Assembly (NCBI GenBank): GCA_947643165.1
Contig: CANRVB010000004.1
Location: 97,040-161,039, forward strand
Direction of reading: 5' to 3'
DNA from: an uncultured Porphyromonadaceae bacterium
Lineage (GTDB): Bacteria; Bacteroidota; Bacteroidia; Bacteroidales; Muribaculaceae
Length of the DNA stretch: 64,000 nucleotides
The notes under the pieces were generated by a model. It saw nothing but the letters and a program-made list of their open reading frames with translations. It was not told where the DNA came from and did not search any database. Positions 35,439 through 45,755 of this stretch are shown piece after piece. The position numbers and the translations under genes were made by a program. Position 1 is the first letter of the stretch. Each line of letters begins with the position of its first letter.

Positions 35439-37583
35439 ATGTCAAACCATCTTAAAGCCTTATTTATGGCCACAACTGCAGCCGTAGCTTTCTCGGCTTG
35501 CCAAAGTGGTGAGAAGTCGGCCGACACCGATGATCCCATCATCGAAAAGACTGATTTCAAGCCTGTTGACCGCCAATATACGGGCGAAGCTCTTGAAGCT
35601 TTCGGACGTGTAAGCGGCGCTGTCGTATCCCCCGACAAGCAGAAAATCCTCTATTCTGTCAGCTACGAGAGCGTAGCCCAGAACAAGAGCAATGCCGACC
35701 TCTACGTGATGAACATCGATGGCTCAGATAATCAGCGTATTACGCGCACTCCCGCAAGCGAGAACGGCGCTGTCTGGATCGACGGCGGCAAGAAAATCGC
35801 CTTCATGTCGGCCGTCGACGGAGCTCAGCAGCTCTGGGTGATGAACGCCGACGGAACAGACAGAAAACCAGTTAGTTCCGTCGAAAACGGCATCTCCGGT
35901 TTCCTCTTCTCCCCCGATGAGAAGCACGTTGTGATGATCGGCTCTATCAAGAGCGTACGTACCGCTCAGGACATCTACCCCGATCTCCCCAAAGCCACTG
36001 GCCGTGTGATAGATGACCTCATGTACAAGCACTGGGACGAATGGGTCACTGAGATCCCCCACCCCCTCGTAGGCGACTTCGACGGCTCCTCAGTCGCAAA
36101 TGTCATCGATATAATGGAAGGTGAGCCGTTTGAGGCTCCCATGAAGCCATTCGGCGGCAGCGAATCGTTCGCCTGGTCACCCGATTCCGAGAAGCTGGTT
36201 TATGTATCCCGCAAAAAAACCGGCATGGAGTACGCTGTATCAACCAATTCCGATCTCTATCTCTACAACCTGTCGGACAAGTCAACCCGCAACCTCACCG
36301 AAGGCATGATGGGCTACGATACCAATCCGTGCTTCTCGCCGGACGGCACCCAAATAGCCTGGCTATCAATGGAACACGACGGTTATGAATCGGACAAGAA
36401 CCGTATCTTCGTAATGGATCTCGCTTCCGGACAAAAGACCGATCTGACCACCGACTGGGATTATACCGCCGATGCCATAGCGTGGAATCCCAATGGCAAG
36501 TCAATCTATTTCATCGCACCTAAGGGAGGCGTGACTCCGGTATTCTCGGTAAATGTTGCCGACAAGAAAGTCAGCGTAATTGCCGAAGGACGATACGATT
36601 ACGCCGAACTGGCTCCGGTCGACGACAATACCCTCATAACACTGCGACACTCTATGATCGAGCCAAACGAGGTATATAGCGTCACAAACGGTCAGATCAA
36701 GAAGCTCACTGATGTCAACACCGAACTGCTGGCACAGCTCGACATGCCTACCGTAGACTCTGTACTCGTTCCCACAACCGATGGCAAGCTCATGACAACA
36801 TGGGTACTCTATCCGCCGAAATTTGATCCGGCCAAGAAGTACCCCGCTCTGCTCTACTGTCAGGGAGGACCGCAATCGGCTGTAAGCCAGTTCTTCAGCT
36901 ATCGCTGGAATGTGGCTCTGATGGCCGCCCACGGCTACATAGTGATTTGTCCCAACCGCCGTGGTCTGCCCGGATTCGGAACTGAATGGAACGCTCAGAT
37001 ATCCGGTGACTATCCCGGCCAGAATATGCGCGACTATCTCTCGGCTGTCGACTTCATGAAAGTCAAGCCCTATGTTGACGAAGCTCATATCGGCGCTATC
37101 GGTGCCAGCTACGGAGGCTTCTCGGTATATTGGCTCGCCGGAAACCATGATGGCCGTTTCGCCGCTCTCGTTGCGCATGCAGGTATCTTCAACCTTGAGG
37201 CCCAGTACCTTGAGACAGAGGAGATGTGGTTTGCCAACTGGGATCTCGGCGGTCCGTTCTGGGATGCCAACAATCCTGTTGCCAAGCGTACATTCGCTTC
37301 TTCTCCCCACAAGTTCATAGACAAATGGACTGCACCAATCCTGATAACCCATGGTGAATACGACTTCCGTATACTCGCTTCACAGGGTATGATGGCCTTC
37401 AATGCAGCCCGTCTGCGCGGTGTACCTGCCGAGATGCTCATTTTCCCCGATGAGAACCACTGGATTCTGAAACCCCAGAACTCGGTGATGTGGCAGCGTG
37501 TATTCTTCCGTTGGCTTGACCGTTGGCTGATGCCCGACAGCGAGGCTGCCGCTCAGGCTACTGCCTCACAGCAAGGAGAATAA
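35439..37583 (+). CDS. S9-family peptidase (DPP/acylaminoacyl-peptidase-like) lipoprotein
   Basis: The 714-residue exported peptidase has a lipoprotein-type signal (MSNHLKALFMATTAAVAFSAC, in two hydrophobic pieces, lipobox cysteine near residue 21). It has a TolB-like beta-propeller (VSPDKQKILYSV, FSPDGTQIAWLS) and a C-terminal alpha/beta-hydrolase domain. The triad is visible: S557 in GASYGGF, D642 in HGEYDFR and H674 in DENHW. It probably trims peptides with N-terminal dipeptides or acyl groups in the periplasm; exact specificity is not readable. A strong terminator follows. Confidence 0.9.
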   Translation: MSNHLKALFMATTAAVAFSACQSGEKSADTDDPIIEKTDFKPVDRQYTGEALEAFGRVSGAVVSPDKQKILYSVSYESVAQNKSNADLYVMNIDGSDNQRITRTPASENGAVWIDGGKKIAFMSAVDGAQQLWVMNADGTDRKPVSSVENGISGFLFSPDEKHVVMIGSIKSVRTAQDIYPDLPKATGRVIDDLMYKHWDEWVTEIPHPLVGDFDGSSVANVIDIMEGEPFEAPMKPFGGSESFAWSPDSEKLVYVSRKKTGMEYAVSTNSDLYLYNLSDKSTRNLTEGMMGYDTNPCFSPDGTQIAWLSMEHDGYESDKNRIFVMDLASGQKTDLTTDWDYTADAIAWNPNGKSIYFIAPKGGVTPVFSVNVADKKVSVIAEGRYDYAELAPVDDNTLITLRHSMIEPNEVYSVTNGQIKKLTDVNTELLAQLDMPTVDSVLVPTTDGKLMTTWVLYPPKFDPAKKYPALLYCQGGPQSAVSQFFSYRWNVALMAAHGYIVICPNRRGLPGFGTEWNAQISGDYPGQNMRDYLSAVDFMKVKPYVDEAHIGAIGASYGGFSVYWLAGNHDGRFAALVAHAGIFNLEAQYLETEEMWFANWDLGGPFWDANNPVAKRTFASSPHKFIDKWTAPILITHGEYDFRILASQGMMAFNAARLRGVPAEMLIFPDENHWILKPQNSVMWQRVFFRWLDRWLMPDSEAAAQATASQQGE

Positions 37584-37625
37584 GAACCATATACTTACCA
37601 CCGTCGCGGTGGACTCATAACTGAA

Positions 37626-37672
37626 AAACAGTCGGAACGCCGACCCAAAGCAGCGTTCCGACTGTTTATTTA
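37626..37672 (+). terminator. Intrinsic terminator after the S9 peptidase
   Basis: A perfect 15-bp stem (37626-37640 with 37653-37667) with a 12-base loop, whose 3' arm runs into TTTATTTATTT. Confidence 0.85.
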
Positions 37673-37703
37673 TTTCAAACCCTACCCCATACTTTCCGGC
37701 ATA

Positions 37704-38255
37704 ATGTCAAAAACAAAACTCAAGAAACTTTTGGAGCATCTTGACCGGGATCAGATGACACAAATGATCCTCGACCTATATGATGCACGCCCAGAGGCCA
37801 AAGACTACCTTGACTTCTATTCGGAGCCCGACATCGACTCCCGGCTCGACAAGTCCCGACGATCTATCGACAAGGAAGTCCGACGCAAGCAACGTGGCTA
37901 TGCGAGGCCGCGTGTCACACGCATCAAAAAATACATCAAGGACATAACATCGCTCAACCCCGGGGCTGAGTATGGCCTTGAAATAATGGCATATGCGTTC
38001 GAGCAGCTATGCGCACAGGGAGCATCGCCGATCAAGGAGGCCACACAGCGCAGCACGGCCCGCCTTATGACTGACATAATCACAACTGCTGACCGCAACG
38101 CGTTACTATCCGACTATTTACCTCGTTTGCAGAAGGCTGTCGATACTGTTCCCAAAAGACTGGGAATATTTCAGATAAACCGATTCAAAGAGCTGCTCGA
38201 CGATACTCTCGCCGACAGTCTTGACAACATAGCAGGTATGCAGACTACAAAATAG
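37704..38255 (+). CDS. DUF6155-like protein of unknown function
   Basis: The 183-residue basic, helical protein starts KLKKLLEHLDRDQMTQMILDLY and continues with the DFYSEPDID segment. It resembles the Bacteroidetes family named DUF6155, recalled from the N-terminal pattern. Nothing suggests an enzyme. Its last 11 bases overlap the 3' end of the convergent aminotransferase gene. Confidence 0.6.
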   Translation: MSKTKLKKLLEHLDRDQMTQMILDLYDARPEAKDYLDFYSEPDIDSRLDKSRRSIDKEVRRKQRGYARPRVTRIKKYIKDITSLNPGAEYGLEIMAYAFEQLCAQGASPIKEATQRSTARLMTDIITTADRNALLSDYLPRLQKAVDTVPKRLGIFQINRFKELLDDTLADSLDNIAGMQTTK

Positions 38256-39486
38256 CTTCCTTGATTGACCGGACTACATAGCGCACCTGCTCGTCTGTAA
38301 CCCATGGCCCTGACGGAAGGCACAAGCCTATCCTGAACAAGGCTTCGCTCACCCCATTCACGTAGGCCGGACTATCTTTCCACAGCGGTTGGAGGTGCAT
38401 GGGCTTCCACAAAGGCCGCGACTCAATATTGCGTGCATCCAGCCACAGCCTCATGGCCTCTACATTAGCATTGGGCTCAACGGAAGTGTGGGGAGAGGAC
38501 GCCCGATGGGTAACACCTGCGGCACCACCAACAGCACCCGAAATTATCTCCGCATAAGCTTTGTCGGAGCCAACCACTTCAACCGAAGGATCTATTGTAA
38601 TGGTTGTGAGCCAATAGTTTGAGTCATATCTTGGCGATGGATTTGAATGCACCTTCACTCCAGCCACATCCTCCAACAATTCGGCATACAGATCATGCAC
38701 ATGGTGGTGATGGGCTATATGCTCATCAAGAATTTCCATCTGGCCACGACCTATGGCCGCACTTATGTTAGACAGACGGTAATTGTAGCCCAGAGTCTCG
38801 TGCTGGTAATAAGGGTATGACTCACGGGCCTGTGTGGCCAGAAACATTATCTTGTCGGCTGTCGCCTTGTCCGCGCACACCAACGCACCACCACCCGAAG
38901 TCGTTATCATCTTATTTCCATTGAACGACATTATCCCGAACTTACCGAAAGTGCCGCACACACGCCCATCAAACCGCGAACCGAACGCTTCGGCCGAGTC
39001 TTCAATAACGGGAATACCATACTTGTCGGCGACATCCATTATCTCATCGATACGCCCCGGCATGCCATACAAATATACCGGAATAATGGCCTTGGGCTTG
39101 CGTCCTGTCACCGCTATACGGTCGGCAATGGCACGATCGAGCAGCTCAGGATCCATATTCCACGATCCGGCTTCCGAATCAACAAATACAGGTGTCGCTC
39201 CAAGATAGCCAACAGGATTTGTAGAGGCACAAAACGTGAACGACTGCACAATCACCTCGTCGCCGGCACCTACCCCGCACAATATCAGCGCAAGATGTAT
39301 CGCCGCAGTTCCCGACGAAAGGGCTACCACATGTTTACCATGTCCCGTAAGCCGTTCAAGATCGCGTTCAAATGCATTCACATCGGGTCCGAGCGGCACT
39401 ACCCAGCTTCCCTCAAATGCCTTGAGTATATAGTCTATCTCCTTGCCGCTGAGATGCGGCATACAAAGCAATATCCTTTGGCTCAT
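38245..39486 (-). CDS. DegT/DnrJ/EryC1-family PLP aminotransferase (sugar nucleotide type)
   Basis: The 413-residue aminotransferase has the lysine in FNGNKMITTSGGGALV (K192), where the pyridoxal phosphate would be bound. AEAFGSRFDGRVCGTFG and the VIEDSAEA strand are typical of enzymes that aminate 4-keto (or 3-keto) sugar nucleotides for surface glycans. Close relatives are PglE/PseC-type. It contains an extra low-complexity insertion around SDKAYAEIISGAVGGAAG. No glycosyltransferases flank it, so the glycan it serves is unknown. It has its own promoter. Confidence 0.85.
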   Translation of the reverse strand: MSQRILLCMPHLSGKEIDYILKAFEGSWVVPLGPDVNAFERDLERLTGHGKHVVALSSGTAAIHLALILCGVGAGDEVIVQSFTFCASTNPVGYLGATPVFVDSEAGSWNMDPELLDRAIADRIAVTGRKPKAIIPVYLYGMPGRIDEIMDVADKYGIPVIEDSAEAFGSRFDGRVCGTFGKFGIMSFNGNKMITTSGGGALVCADKATADKIMFLATQARESYPYYQHETLGYNYRLSNISAAIGRGQMEILDEHIAHHHHVHDLYAELLEDVAGVKVHSNPSPRYDSNYWLTTITIDPSVEVVGSDKAYAEIISGAVGGAAGVTHRASSPHTSVEPNANVEAMRLWLDARNIESRPLWKPMHLQPLWKDSPAYVNGVSEALFRIGLCLPSGPWVTDEQVRYVVRSIKEAIL

Positions 39487-39533
39487 ACTTAATAGAATGT
39501 TGACTGCATGATGAAATCATTGTCATCAGCGTG

Positions 39534-39541
39534 CAAAAGTA
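39534..39541 (-). promoter_or_regulatory. -7 box of the DegT-family aminotransferase gene
   Basis: On the minus strand TACTTTTG lies 48 bases before the ATG at 39486. Confidence 0.5.
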
Positions 39542-39668
39542 AGATTTTTGAAGTCAATCTGCAAATCAAACCACCATGCATTGCAACGTGAAATCTACAT
39601 TACCGCCGAACAAACGATCATTGACAGTTGTATGACAGTATATAGACACACCATTCACACTCATCGTT

Positions 39669-41174
39669 ATGTTAACACTCATCACAAGCGTCAATTCCCA
39701 CCATGGAATGATGGACGCCACCCCTTCGGAAATAGAACATTTCATTGGCACACAAGACGGTCTGTCGCGTTCAATAGCCTCCTTCATACTCCGGATAGTT
39801 GACTGGATACTCGGTATTTTCGGACTCGACCACAACATTGAGATAGTGACATTCTTCTATGCAGCCGTAGTGCTTGCCGTATCCCTGATAGTAGGTTATA
39901 TAGCCCAATGGGTTATTCTCGGCACTGTGCGTGCCATAGCCCGCCGTTGGGATTCGGACATCTACCGCTATCTCACCGGAACCTATTTTTTCCATAAAGC
40001 TTGCCGTCTCATACCTCCGCTGGTATTTCTCATTCTGATACAATTCACACTCTCCGGTCACGATACCCTGGCCGCCATACTCACCAAGATCACTCTGATC
40101 TATATTGTCTACCTGACCGGCATATCGCTTTCAGCGCTTATAATGGCTGTGTGGAAACATATAGATGAGCGCGAGAACAAACGTAAGCTGCCACTCAAAG
40201 GACTTGCACAGCTGGCCAAAGGCATAGTCTGGATCATAGCCGCCATTATAGTAGTAGGCATAATCATAGATCGCTCACCAGCATCGCTGCTGGCCGGACT
40301 GGGAGTATTCGCATCTGTGCTCATGTTAGTATTCAAGGACAGCATTCTCGGTCTTGTGGCCGGTGTGCAATTGTCGGAAAACGACAGTCTTCATGTCGGC
40401 GACTGGATCAAAGTGGATGGCACCGATGCCAACGGTACTGTAGAGGAAGTAACGCTTGTCTCCGTAAAAGTAGTCAATTGGGACAAGACCACCACAACAC
40501 TGCCTCCTTACAGTCTGATAAGCGGAAGCTTTACCAATTACCGCTCCATGCAGCAGAGCCACACCCGCCGTATATGCCGAAGCTATATGATAGATGCCGA
40601 CAGCGTACTGCCGTCCACACCCGAGATGCTCGACAATCTGCGCAAACTTCCATATATGGATCACTACATATCGCTGAAATTGAAGCAGAAAGCAGATGGC
40701 CACGTAGCCGATGTCGACAATCCGGACGGTCTTGTCAACGGCACCATAGACACTAATCTCGGTTTGTTCCGCGCATACATGAAGATGTGGCTGGATGCTA
40801 ATCCACACATAGCGCACGACAGCGACTGCTTCGTGTCGACACTCCCACAGACGCCCACTGGAATACCGTTCCAAATATACTGTTTCACAGCCACATCGGC
40901 ATGGTTCCCGTATGAAGCTATACAAGACACTATATTTGAACATATAGCCGCTATGCTGCCTCAATTCCAGCTTTATGCATTCGAGTATCCGTCGTCGCGC
41001 GACACCGTCGCATCGGGATATCTCAATACTCCAAATGCCGACATCGACCAACTGTTCGGTATTCCATATCCATTCTTCCAGAGCCCTGATGCACCGGACA
41101 GTCCCGCATCCACGCGGCCTACAGTTCCTTCACATCCCGCACAGCCGTCACAGGCAGCTCCGGCCACAAAGTAG
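39669..41174 (+). CDS. MscS-type mechanosensitive ion channel (YbdG-like)
   Basis: A 501-residue inner-membrane protein with about five hydrophobic segments. The last, SLLAGLGVFASVLMLVFKDS, continues into the MscS pore/beta-domain signature (GLVAGVQLSENDSLHVGDWI). A long cytoplasmic domain follows (GTVEEVTLVSVKVVNWDKT). The C-terminus is a Pro/Ala/Ser-rich tail. The size and the extra cytoplasmic region match the YbdG/MscM subgroup that relieves osmotic down-shock. The ATGs at 39708 and 39711 are possible alternative starts, removing 13-14 residues. Confidence 0.85.
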   Translation: MLTLITSVNSHHGMMDATPSEIEHFIGTQDGLSRSIASFILRIVDWILGIFGLDHNIEIVTFFYAAVVLAVSLIVGYIAQWVILGTVRAIARRWDSDIYRYLTGTYFFHKACRLIPPLVFLILIQFTLSGHDTLAAILTKITLIYIVYLTGISLSALIMAVWKHIDERENKRKLPLKGLAQLAKGIVWIIAAIIVVGIIIDRSPASLLAGLGVFASVLMLVFKDSILGLVAGVQLSENDSLHVGDWIKVDGTDANGTVEEVTLVSVKVVNWDKTTTTLPPYSLISGSFTNYRSMQQSHTRRICRSYMIDADSVLPSTPEMLDNLRKLPYMDHYISLKLKQKADGHVADVDNPDGLVNGTIDTNLGLFRAYMKMWLDANPHIAHDSDCFVSTLPQTPTGIPFQIYCFTATSAWFPYEAIQDTIFEHIAAMLPQFQLYAFEYPSSRDTVASGYLNTPNADIDQLFGIPYPFFQSPDAPDSPASTRPTVPSHPAQPSQAAPATK

Positions 41175-41202
41175 ACACACCGCTCCATCTATATGACTCA
41201 TA

Positions 41203-41248
41203 CACCTCCCCGGCATAAACGGTTTGTATCGTTCATGCCGGGGAGGTG
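41203..41248. terminator. Hairpin after the MscS-type gene
   Basis: A 14-bp perfect stem (41203-41216 with 41235-41248) has an 18-base loop. The T-run is poor on both sides, so efficiency is uncertain, but the position after the stop fits a terminator. Confidence 0.6.
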
Positions 41249-41371
41249 ATCATACTTACAGCTGCGTCAACAACGCTCAAATATTGCAGCTCCACATCAT
41301 AAATGCTGCAAAACAGATGGAACAAATGAAACTGTAGCACAAAAAACGCACAGTTATAGCGAGATTTTTTG

Positions 41372-41379
41372 TATTTTTG
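41372..41379 (+). promoter_or_regulatory. -7 box of aspS
   Basis: TATTTTTG matches the consensus. It lies 79 bases before the aspS ATG, giving a leader of about 72 bases. Confidence 0.5.
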
Positions 41380-41457
41380 TAGCCGGATTGCGCGGATACG
41401 CAACCACTCTCCTGATTCAGTTATAGCAATATATCATTTTTACAATCCTAATCAATT

Positions 41458-43218
41458 ATGTATAGGACTCATACATGCGGTGAACTCCGTTTGGCCGATG
41501 CCGGAAAAGAAGTCAAACTTGCCGGCTGGGTTCAGCGTTCACGCAAAATGGGCGGCATGACCTTTGTAGATCTGCGCGACCGATATGGAATCACCCAGAT
41601 AGTATTCGAGAGCGATGCCAATCAGGACCTCTGCGAGGCCGCAAACAAACTCGGCCGTGAGTTTGTGATCAACGTTACCGGCACAGTGGCCGAGCGTACT
41701 TCAAAAAACGCCAATCTGCCTACCGGCGAGATCGAGATCATAGCCAAGGAGCTGACTGTGCTCAACAAGAGTGATGTTCCGCCATTCACTATAGAAGATG
41801 ACACCGACGGAGGCGATGACCTGCGTATGCGTTACCGCTATCTTGATCTGCGCCGCAACGCAGTGCGCAGCAATCTCGAGCTACGCCACCGCATGGCCTT
41901 CGAGATCCGCCGCTATCTGGACCAGCACGGATTTCTGGAAGTCGAGACTCCGGTTCTTATCAAGTCGACACCCGAAGGTGCCCGCGATTTCGTAGTGCCC
42001 TCGCGCATGAATCCGGGTGAATTCTATGCACTGCCACAGTCGCCGCAGACTTTCAAGCAGTTGCTCATGGTAAGTGGTTTCGACCGCTATTTCCAGATTG
42101 TAAAATGTTTCCGCGATGAAGATCTGCGTGCTGACCGCCAACCCGAGTTCACTCAGATCGACTGCGAGATGTCGTTCGTAGAGCAGGAGGATGTGCTCCA
42201 GATGTTCGAAGGTCTGGTAAAGCACATATTCAGATATGTAAAGGATATCGACTTCAAAGAGCCGTTCCCTCGCATGACATGGGCCGACGCACAGCGTCTG
42301 TATGGCAGCGACAAGCCTGACACGCGTTTCGGAATGGAATTTGTCGAGCTCAAGGATCTTACTGCCGGAAGCGGATTCTCAGTAATGGATGAGGCCGAAT
42401 ATGTAGGAGCTATCGTAGCACCCGGCTGCGCTGATTATACCCGCAAGCAACTTGACGGACTTACCGACTTTGTCAAGCGTCCGCAGATAGGTGCCAAAGG
42501 CATGATGTGGGTAAAGTTTGAAGCCGACGGGTCAATAAAGAGTTCAGTTGGCAAATTCTTCACCGACGAACAGATCAAGGCATGGGGCGAGCGTGCCGGT
42601 GCCAATCCCGGCGACCTGATGCTGATACTTGCAGGCCAGACAGCCAAGACCCGCAAACAGCTTTGTGAGCTACGTCTTGAAATGGGTTCACGCCTGGGAC
42701 TTCGCGACCCGCAGAAATTCTCATGCCTATGGGTCATCGACTTCCCCCTGTTCGAATGGGACGATGAGACATCACGTTATTATGCCATGCACCATCCTTT
42801 CACCGCGCCCAATCCCGACGATATCGACAAGCTGGAGACTGACACAGGTTCTGTAAGAGCCACAGCCTACGATATGGTTGTGAACGGTAATGAACTCGGC
42901 GGAGGCTCGATACGTATACATGACGCTGCCCTTCAGGACACAATGTTCCGTCTGCTCGGACTGTCCGAACAAGAGGCACAATACAAGTTTGGCTTCCTGA
43001 TGAATGCATTCAAATTCGGTGCGCCGCCTCACGGAGGTCTCGCTTTCGGATTCGACCGTTTCGTATCGATACTTGCCGGTCTTGATTCGATCCGCGATGT
43101 CATCGCATTCCCCAAGAATAATGCCGGCCGCGACATGATGATCGATGCTCCGGCCGAAATAGATCAATCGCAACTGGATGAGCTCAAGATAGCCCTTGCG
43201 CTTCCAGAAGAAAAATAA
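41458..43218 (+). CDS. aspS: Aspartyl-tRNA synthetase
   Basis: A class II synthetase of 586 residues, the bacterial AspRS length. The N-terminal OB-fold anticodon domain starts [16 protein letters not shown]. Motif 2 is [18 protein letters not shown], the bacterial GAD insertion is present, and motif 3 is [15 protein letters not shown]. It charges tRNA-Asp; discrimination against tRNA-Asn cannot be judged. A Nif3-like gene follows 19 bases downstream. Confidence 0.96.
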   Translation: MYRTHTCGELRLADAGKEVKLAGWVQRSRKMGGMTFVDLRDRYGITQIVFESDANQDLCEAANKLGREFVINVTGTVAERTSKNANLPTGEIEIIAKELTVLNKSDVPPFTIEDDTDGGDDLRMRYRYLDLRRNAVRSNLELRHRMAFEIRRYLDQHGFLEVETPVLIKSTPEGARDFVVPSRMNPGEFYALPQSPQTFKQLLMVSGFDRYFQIVKCFRDEDLRADRQPEFTQIDCEMSFVEQEDVLQMFEGLVKHIFRYVKDIDFKEPFPRMTWADAQRLYGSDKPDTRFGMEFVELKDLTAGSGFSVMDEAEYVGAIVAPGCADYTRKQLDGLTDFVKRPQIGAKGMMWVKFEADGSIKSSVGKFFTDEQIKAWGERAGANPGDLMLILAGQTAKTRKQLCELRLEMGSRLGLRDPQKFSCLWVIDFPLFEWDDETSRYYAMHHPFTAPNPDDIDKLETDTGSVRATAYDMVVNGNELGGGSIRIHDAALQDTMFRLLGLSEQEAQYKFGFLMNAFKFGAPPHGGLAFGFDRFVSILAGLDSIRDVIAFPKNNAGRDMMIDAPAEIDQSQLDELKIALALPEEK

Positions 43219-43237
43219 TTATCCAATACCCACTCCT

Positions 43238-44338
43238 ATGAAGATCTCCGACCTGATAGGAGCCATTGAAGATGCAGCTCCGCGAGCCCTGCAGGAGAGC
43301 TATGACAACTCAGGCCTCCAGCTGGGCGACTGCGGGCGTGCATGCACAGGAGCTTTGCTTACTGTAGATGTCACGCCTGCGGTTGTAAACGAAGCCATAG
43401 AATGCGGTTGCAACCTGATCATATCCCACCATCCTCTCCTGTTCAATGGCCTGAAACGTATCACCGGATCGACTGATGTCGAGGTTTCGGTAGCTCTTGC
43501 TCTGAAACATGACATCACGATATATTCCGCACATACCTCGATTGACAGCGCCCCCGGAGGCATATCATGGACTATGTCCTCGATGCTCGGACTGAAAAAT
43601 GCAAAAGTACTCGAACCCGCCGCCGGAAAAATGTCGAAGCTGGTCACCTATGTGCCTGTCAGTCATGCACAGTCTGTGCGGCAGGCAATGTTTGACGCAG
43701 GAGCCGGACATATAGGCAATTATGATAGTTGCAGCTATAATATCGAGGGATCGGGCACATTCAGGGCTCTCAACGGTGCGAATCCGTTTGTAGGCGATCT
43801 GAACCGTATACATGTAGAGAATGAGACAAGAATTGAGGTCATCGTACCGGATTGGAAAACCCGAGACGTAGAACAAGCGCTATTGGCCGCCCATCCATAC
43901 GAAGAACCGGCCTATGAATTTCTGTCCATAGCGAATCCATGCAAATCAATCGGTCTCGGATGTGTTGGAGATCTTGAACAGCCGCTTGCAGCGACAGACT
44001 TTGTCGATCTTGTCAAGTCGACCTTCGGAGTGCCTGTGGCACGCTGTACAAATGTTGTAAACAGCGGCCGGCTTATCAAGCGCGTAGGCCTTTGCGGGGG
44101 CTCAGGCAGCTCAATGATACGGAGTGCTGTCGGAGCAGGCGCTGATGCCTATATCACTTCCGATACGAGCTACCACAACTTTGTCGACATGGCAGACCGT
44201 CTTCTCATAGTGGATATAGGCCATCATGAGAGTGAATCGTGCAGTAAAGCAATTTTTTATCGGATAATTACAGAAAAATTTCCTAACTTTGCAGTCCGGT
44301 ATGCACATACCGACTACAACCCCATAAATTATGTCTGA
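43238..44338 (+). CDS. Nif3-like dinuclear metal-centre hexameric protein
   Basis: The 366-residue protein of the Nif3/YbgI (GTP cyclohydrolase I type 2-like) family. The N-terminal part has ALQESYDNSGLQLG and the metal-binding SHHPLLF; a second metal patch is the late VDIGHHESE. A central PII-like insertion (residues about 125-235) is present, as in the longer family members. Function is not established, although metal-dependent hydrolase activity has been proposed. I start at the ATG at 43238 (MKISDLIGAIED); the frame continues upstream into aspS. The zinc-ribbon gene follows 48 bases later. Confidence 0.88.
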   Translation: MKISDLIGAIEDAAPRALQESYDNSGLQLGDCGRACTGALLTVDVTPAVVNEAIECGCNLIISHHPLLFNGLKRITGSTDVEVSVALALKHDITIYSAHTSIDSAPGGISWTMSSMLGLKNAKVLEPAAGKMSKLVTYVPVSHAQSVRQAMFDAGAGHIGNYDSCSYNIEGSGTFRALNGANPFVGDLNRIHVENETRIEVIVPDWKTRDVEQALLAAHPYEEPAYEFLSIANPCKSIGLGCVGDLEQPLAATDFVDLVKSTFGVPVARCTNVVNSGRLIKRVGLCGGSGSSMIRSAVGAGADAYITSDTSYHNFVDMADRLLIVDIGHHESESCSKAIFYRIITEKFPNFAVRYAHTDYNPINYV

Positions 44339-44386
44339 GCCATCACGGCTTCATGACGTCCTCATTTTAAGTCCATCTACACCTAA

Positions 44387-45214
44387 ATGGCTACAACAAG
44401 CAAGACAAAGACAGATGCTTACACAGTAGAGCAGCGTCTCAAATCACTCTACGAGCTTCAGCGCATCCTTTCAGAAATCGACCGTATACGTACCGTGCGG
44501 GGTGAACTCCCCCTCGAAGTGAGCGACCTTGAAGATCAGATCGAAGGTTTGCACACGCGCATAGAGAAATATAAGGCTGAGATCGAGGATTACCGCGTGA
44601 AGGTCAACGCAGAGCAAGCCAAAATACAGACCTCACAGGCTAAGATAGAAAAATACAAGGAGCAGATCGACAACGTACGCAACAACCGTGAGTATGACCT
44701 TCTGAGCAAGGAAATCGAGTTTGAAGCCCTTGAAATCGAGCTTGCAGAAAAGCACATCAACGAATACCGCCGCGCAAGCGATATCAAGCACGCCGACATC
44801 GAATCGACCGAGGCTGAGCTCTCTGACCGCGAGCACATCCTTGAAGCAAAGCGTCAGGAGCTGGATGAGATAGTATCCGAGACAAAGGAAACAGAGGAAA
44901 ACCTTCGCGCTCAGGCTCTGGCTCTCGAACCCAAAATCGATGACCGCACACTCGCCGCTTTCAAGCGTATCCGTCATAATGCACGCAACGGACTTGGCAT
45001 AGTATATATCCAGCGTAATGCCTGCGGCGGCTGCTTCAACCGCATCCCGCCACAGAAGCAAATGGAAATCAAAATGCACAAGAAGATCATCGTGTGCGAA
45101 TACTGCGGACGTATAATGATCGATCCGGAGCTGGCCGGTGTGAAGACCGAGGTTCCTGCTGCCGAGGAGAAGCCGACACGCAAACGCGCATCACGCGCAT
45201 CGGCCGACAAGTAA
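44387..45214 (+). CDS. Zinc-ribbon, coiled-coil protein (CdsZ-like)
   Basis: The 275-residue protein has a long coiled coil (about residues 15-185, rich in Glu/Lys/Ile heptads) followed by a C4 zinc ribbon: CGGC, then CEYCGR (CxxC...CxxC). A basic tail follows (TRKRASRASADK). Its neighbour is a Nif3-like gene, a pairing repeated in many bacteria; in Chlamydia the homologue is called CdsZ. The protein may act as a nucleic-acid or protein scaffold; no enzyme motif is seen. It ends before a bidirectional terminator. Confidence 0.8.
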   Translation: MATTSKTKTDAYTVEQRLKSLYELQRILSEIDRIRTVRGELPLEVSDLEDQIEGLHTRIEKYKAEIEDYRVKVNAEQAKIQTSQAKIEKYKEQIDNVRNNREYDLLSKEIEFEALEIELAEKHINEYRRASDIKHADIESTEAELSDREHILEAKRQELDEIVSETKETEENLRAQALALEPKIDDRTLAAFKRIRHNARNGLGIVYIQRNACGGCFNRIPPQKQMEIKMHKKIIVCEYCGRIMIDPELAGVKTEVPAAEEKPTRKRASRASADK

Positions 45215-45230
45215 GAAGGTCCCAAAATCG

Positions 45231-45279
45231 AATATAAAAGAATACCCGATGGCAAATCCATCGGGTATTCTTTTATATT
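45231..45279. terminator. Bidirectional terminator between the zinc-ribbon gene and bcp
   Basis: A perfect 22-bp stem (45231-45252 with 45258-45279) has a 5-base loop and T-rich arms on both strands, serving the two convergent transcripts. Confidence 0.9.
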
Positions 45280-45293
45280 TTACCAGTATATTG

Positions 45294-45755
45294 TCAATCT
45301 TTTGCCGCAAGTATCTGCTCCGCGTGGATTTTCGTCTTGATTTCCTTAGGACCAAAAACACGCTCTACCGTTCCTTCGGGCGATATGATAAACGTAGTGC
45401 GAAACATTCCCATATATTTCTTGCCGTACATTGATTTTTCGCCCCACACACCAAATTCATCGGCGAGTTTATGGTCGACATCCGCGATCAGAGGAAATGG
45501 CAACTCATATTTCTCGATGAATTTCTGGTGACGTGCTTCAGAATCGGTGCTGACGCCTATAACCTGCATACCTTCATTCTGCAATTGGGCATAGTTATCG
45601 CGCATACTGCAGGCTTCGGCTGTGCATCCCGAAGTCATATCCTTCGGATAAAAATACAGCGCAATCTTTCGGCCGGGGAAGTCACTTCGGCGCAACTCAT
45701 TTCCATTCTGATCCTTGCCCAGCAGATCGGGGGTATTATCTCCTATCTGTTTCAT
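45294..45755 (-). CDS. bcp: Thiol peroxidase of the BCP/PrxQ family
   Basis: The 153-residue peroxiredoxin reduces H2O2 and organic hydroperoxides using thioredoxin. The peroxidatic and resolving cysteines are in [10 protein letters not shown] (C44 and C49, the PrxQ spacing). PKDMTSGC and [14 protein letters not shown] are typical. Its start overlaps the end of the GDP-fucose synthase gene by 4 bases, an unusual coupling of a stress enzyme to sugar-nucleotide synthesis. Confidence 0.93.
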   Translation of the reverse strand: MKQIGDNTPDLLGKDQNGNELRRSDFPGRKIALYFYPKDMTSGCTAEACSMRDNYAQLQNEGMQVIGVSTDSEARHQKFIEKYELPFPLIADVDHKLADEFGVWGEKSMYGKKYMGMFRTTFIISPEGTVERVFGPKEIKTKIHAEQILAAKD

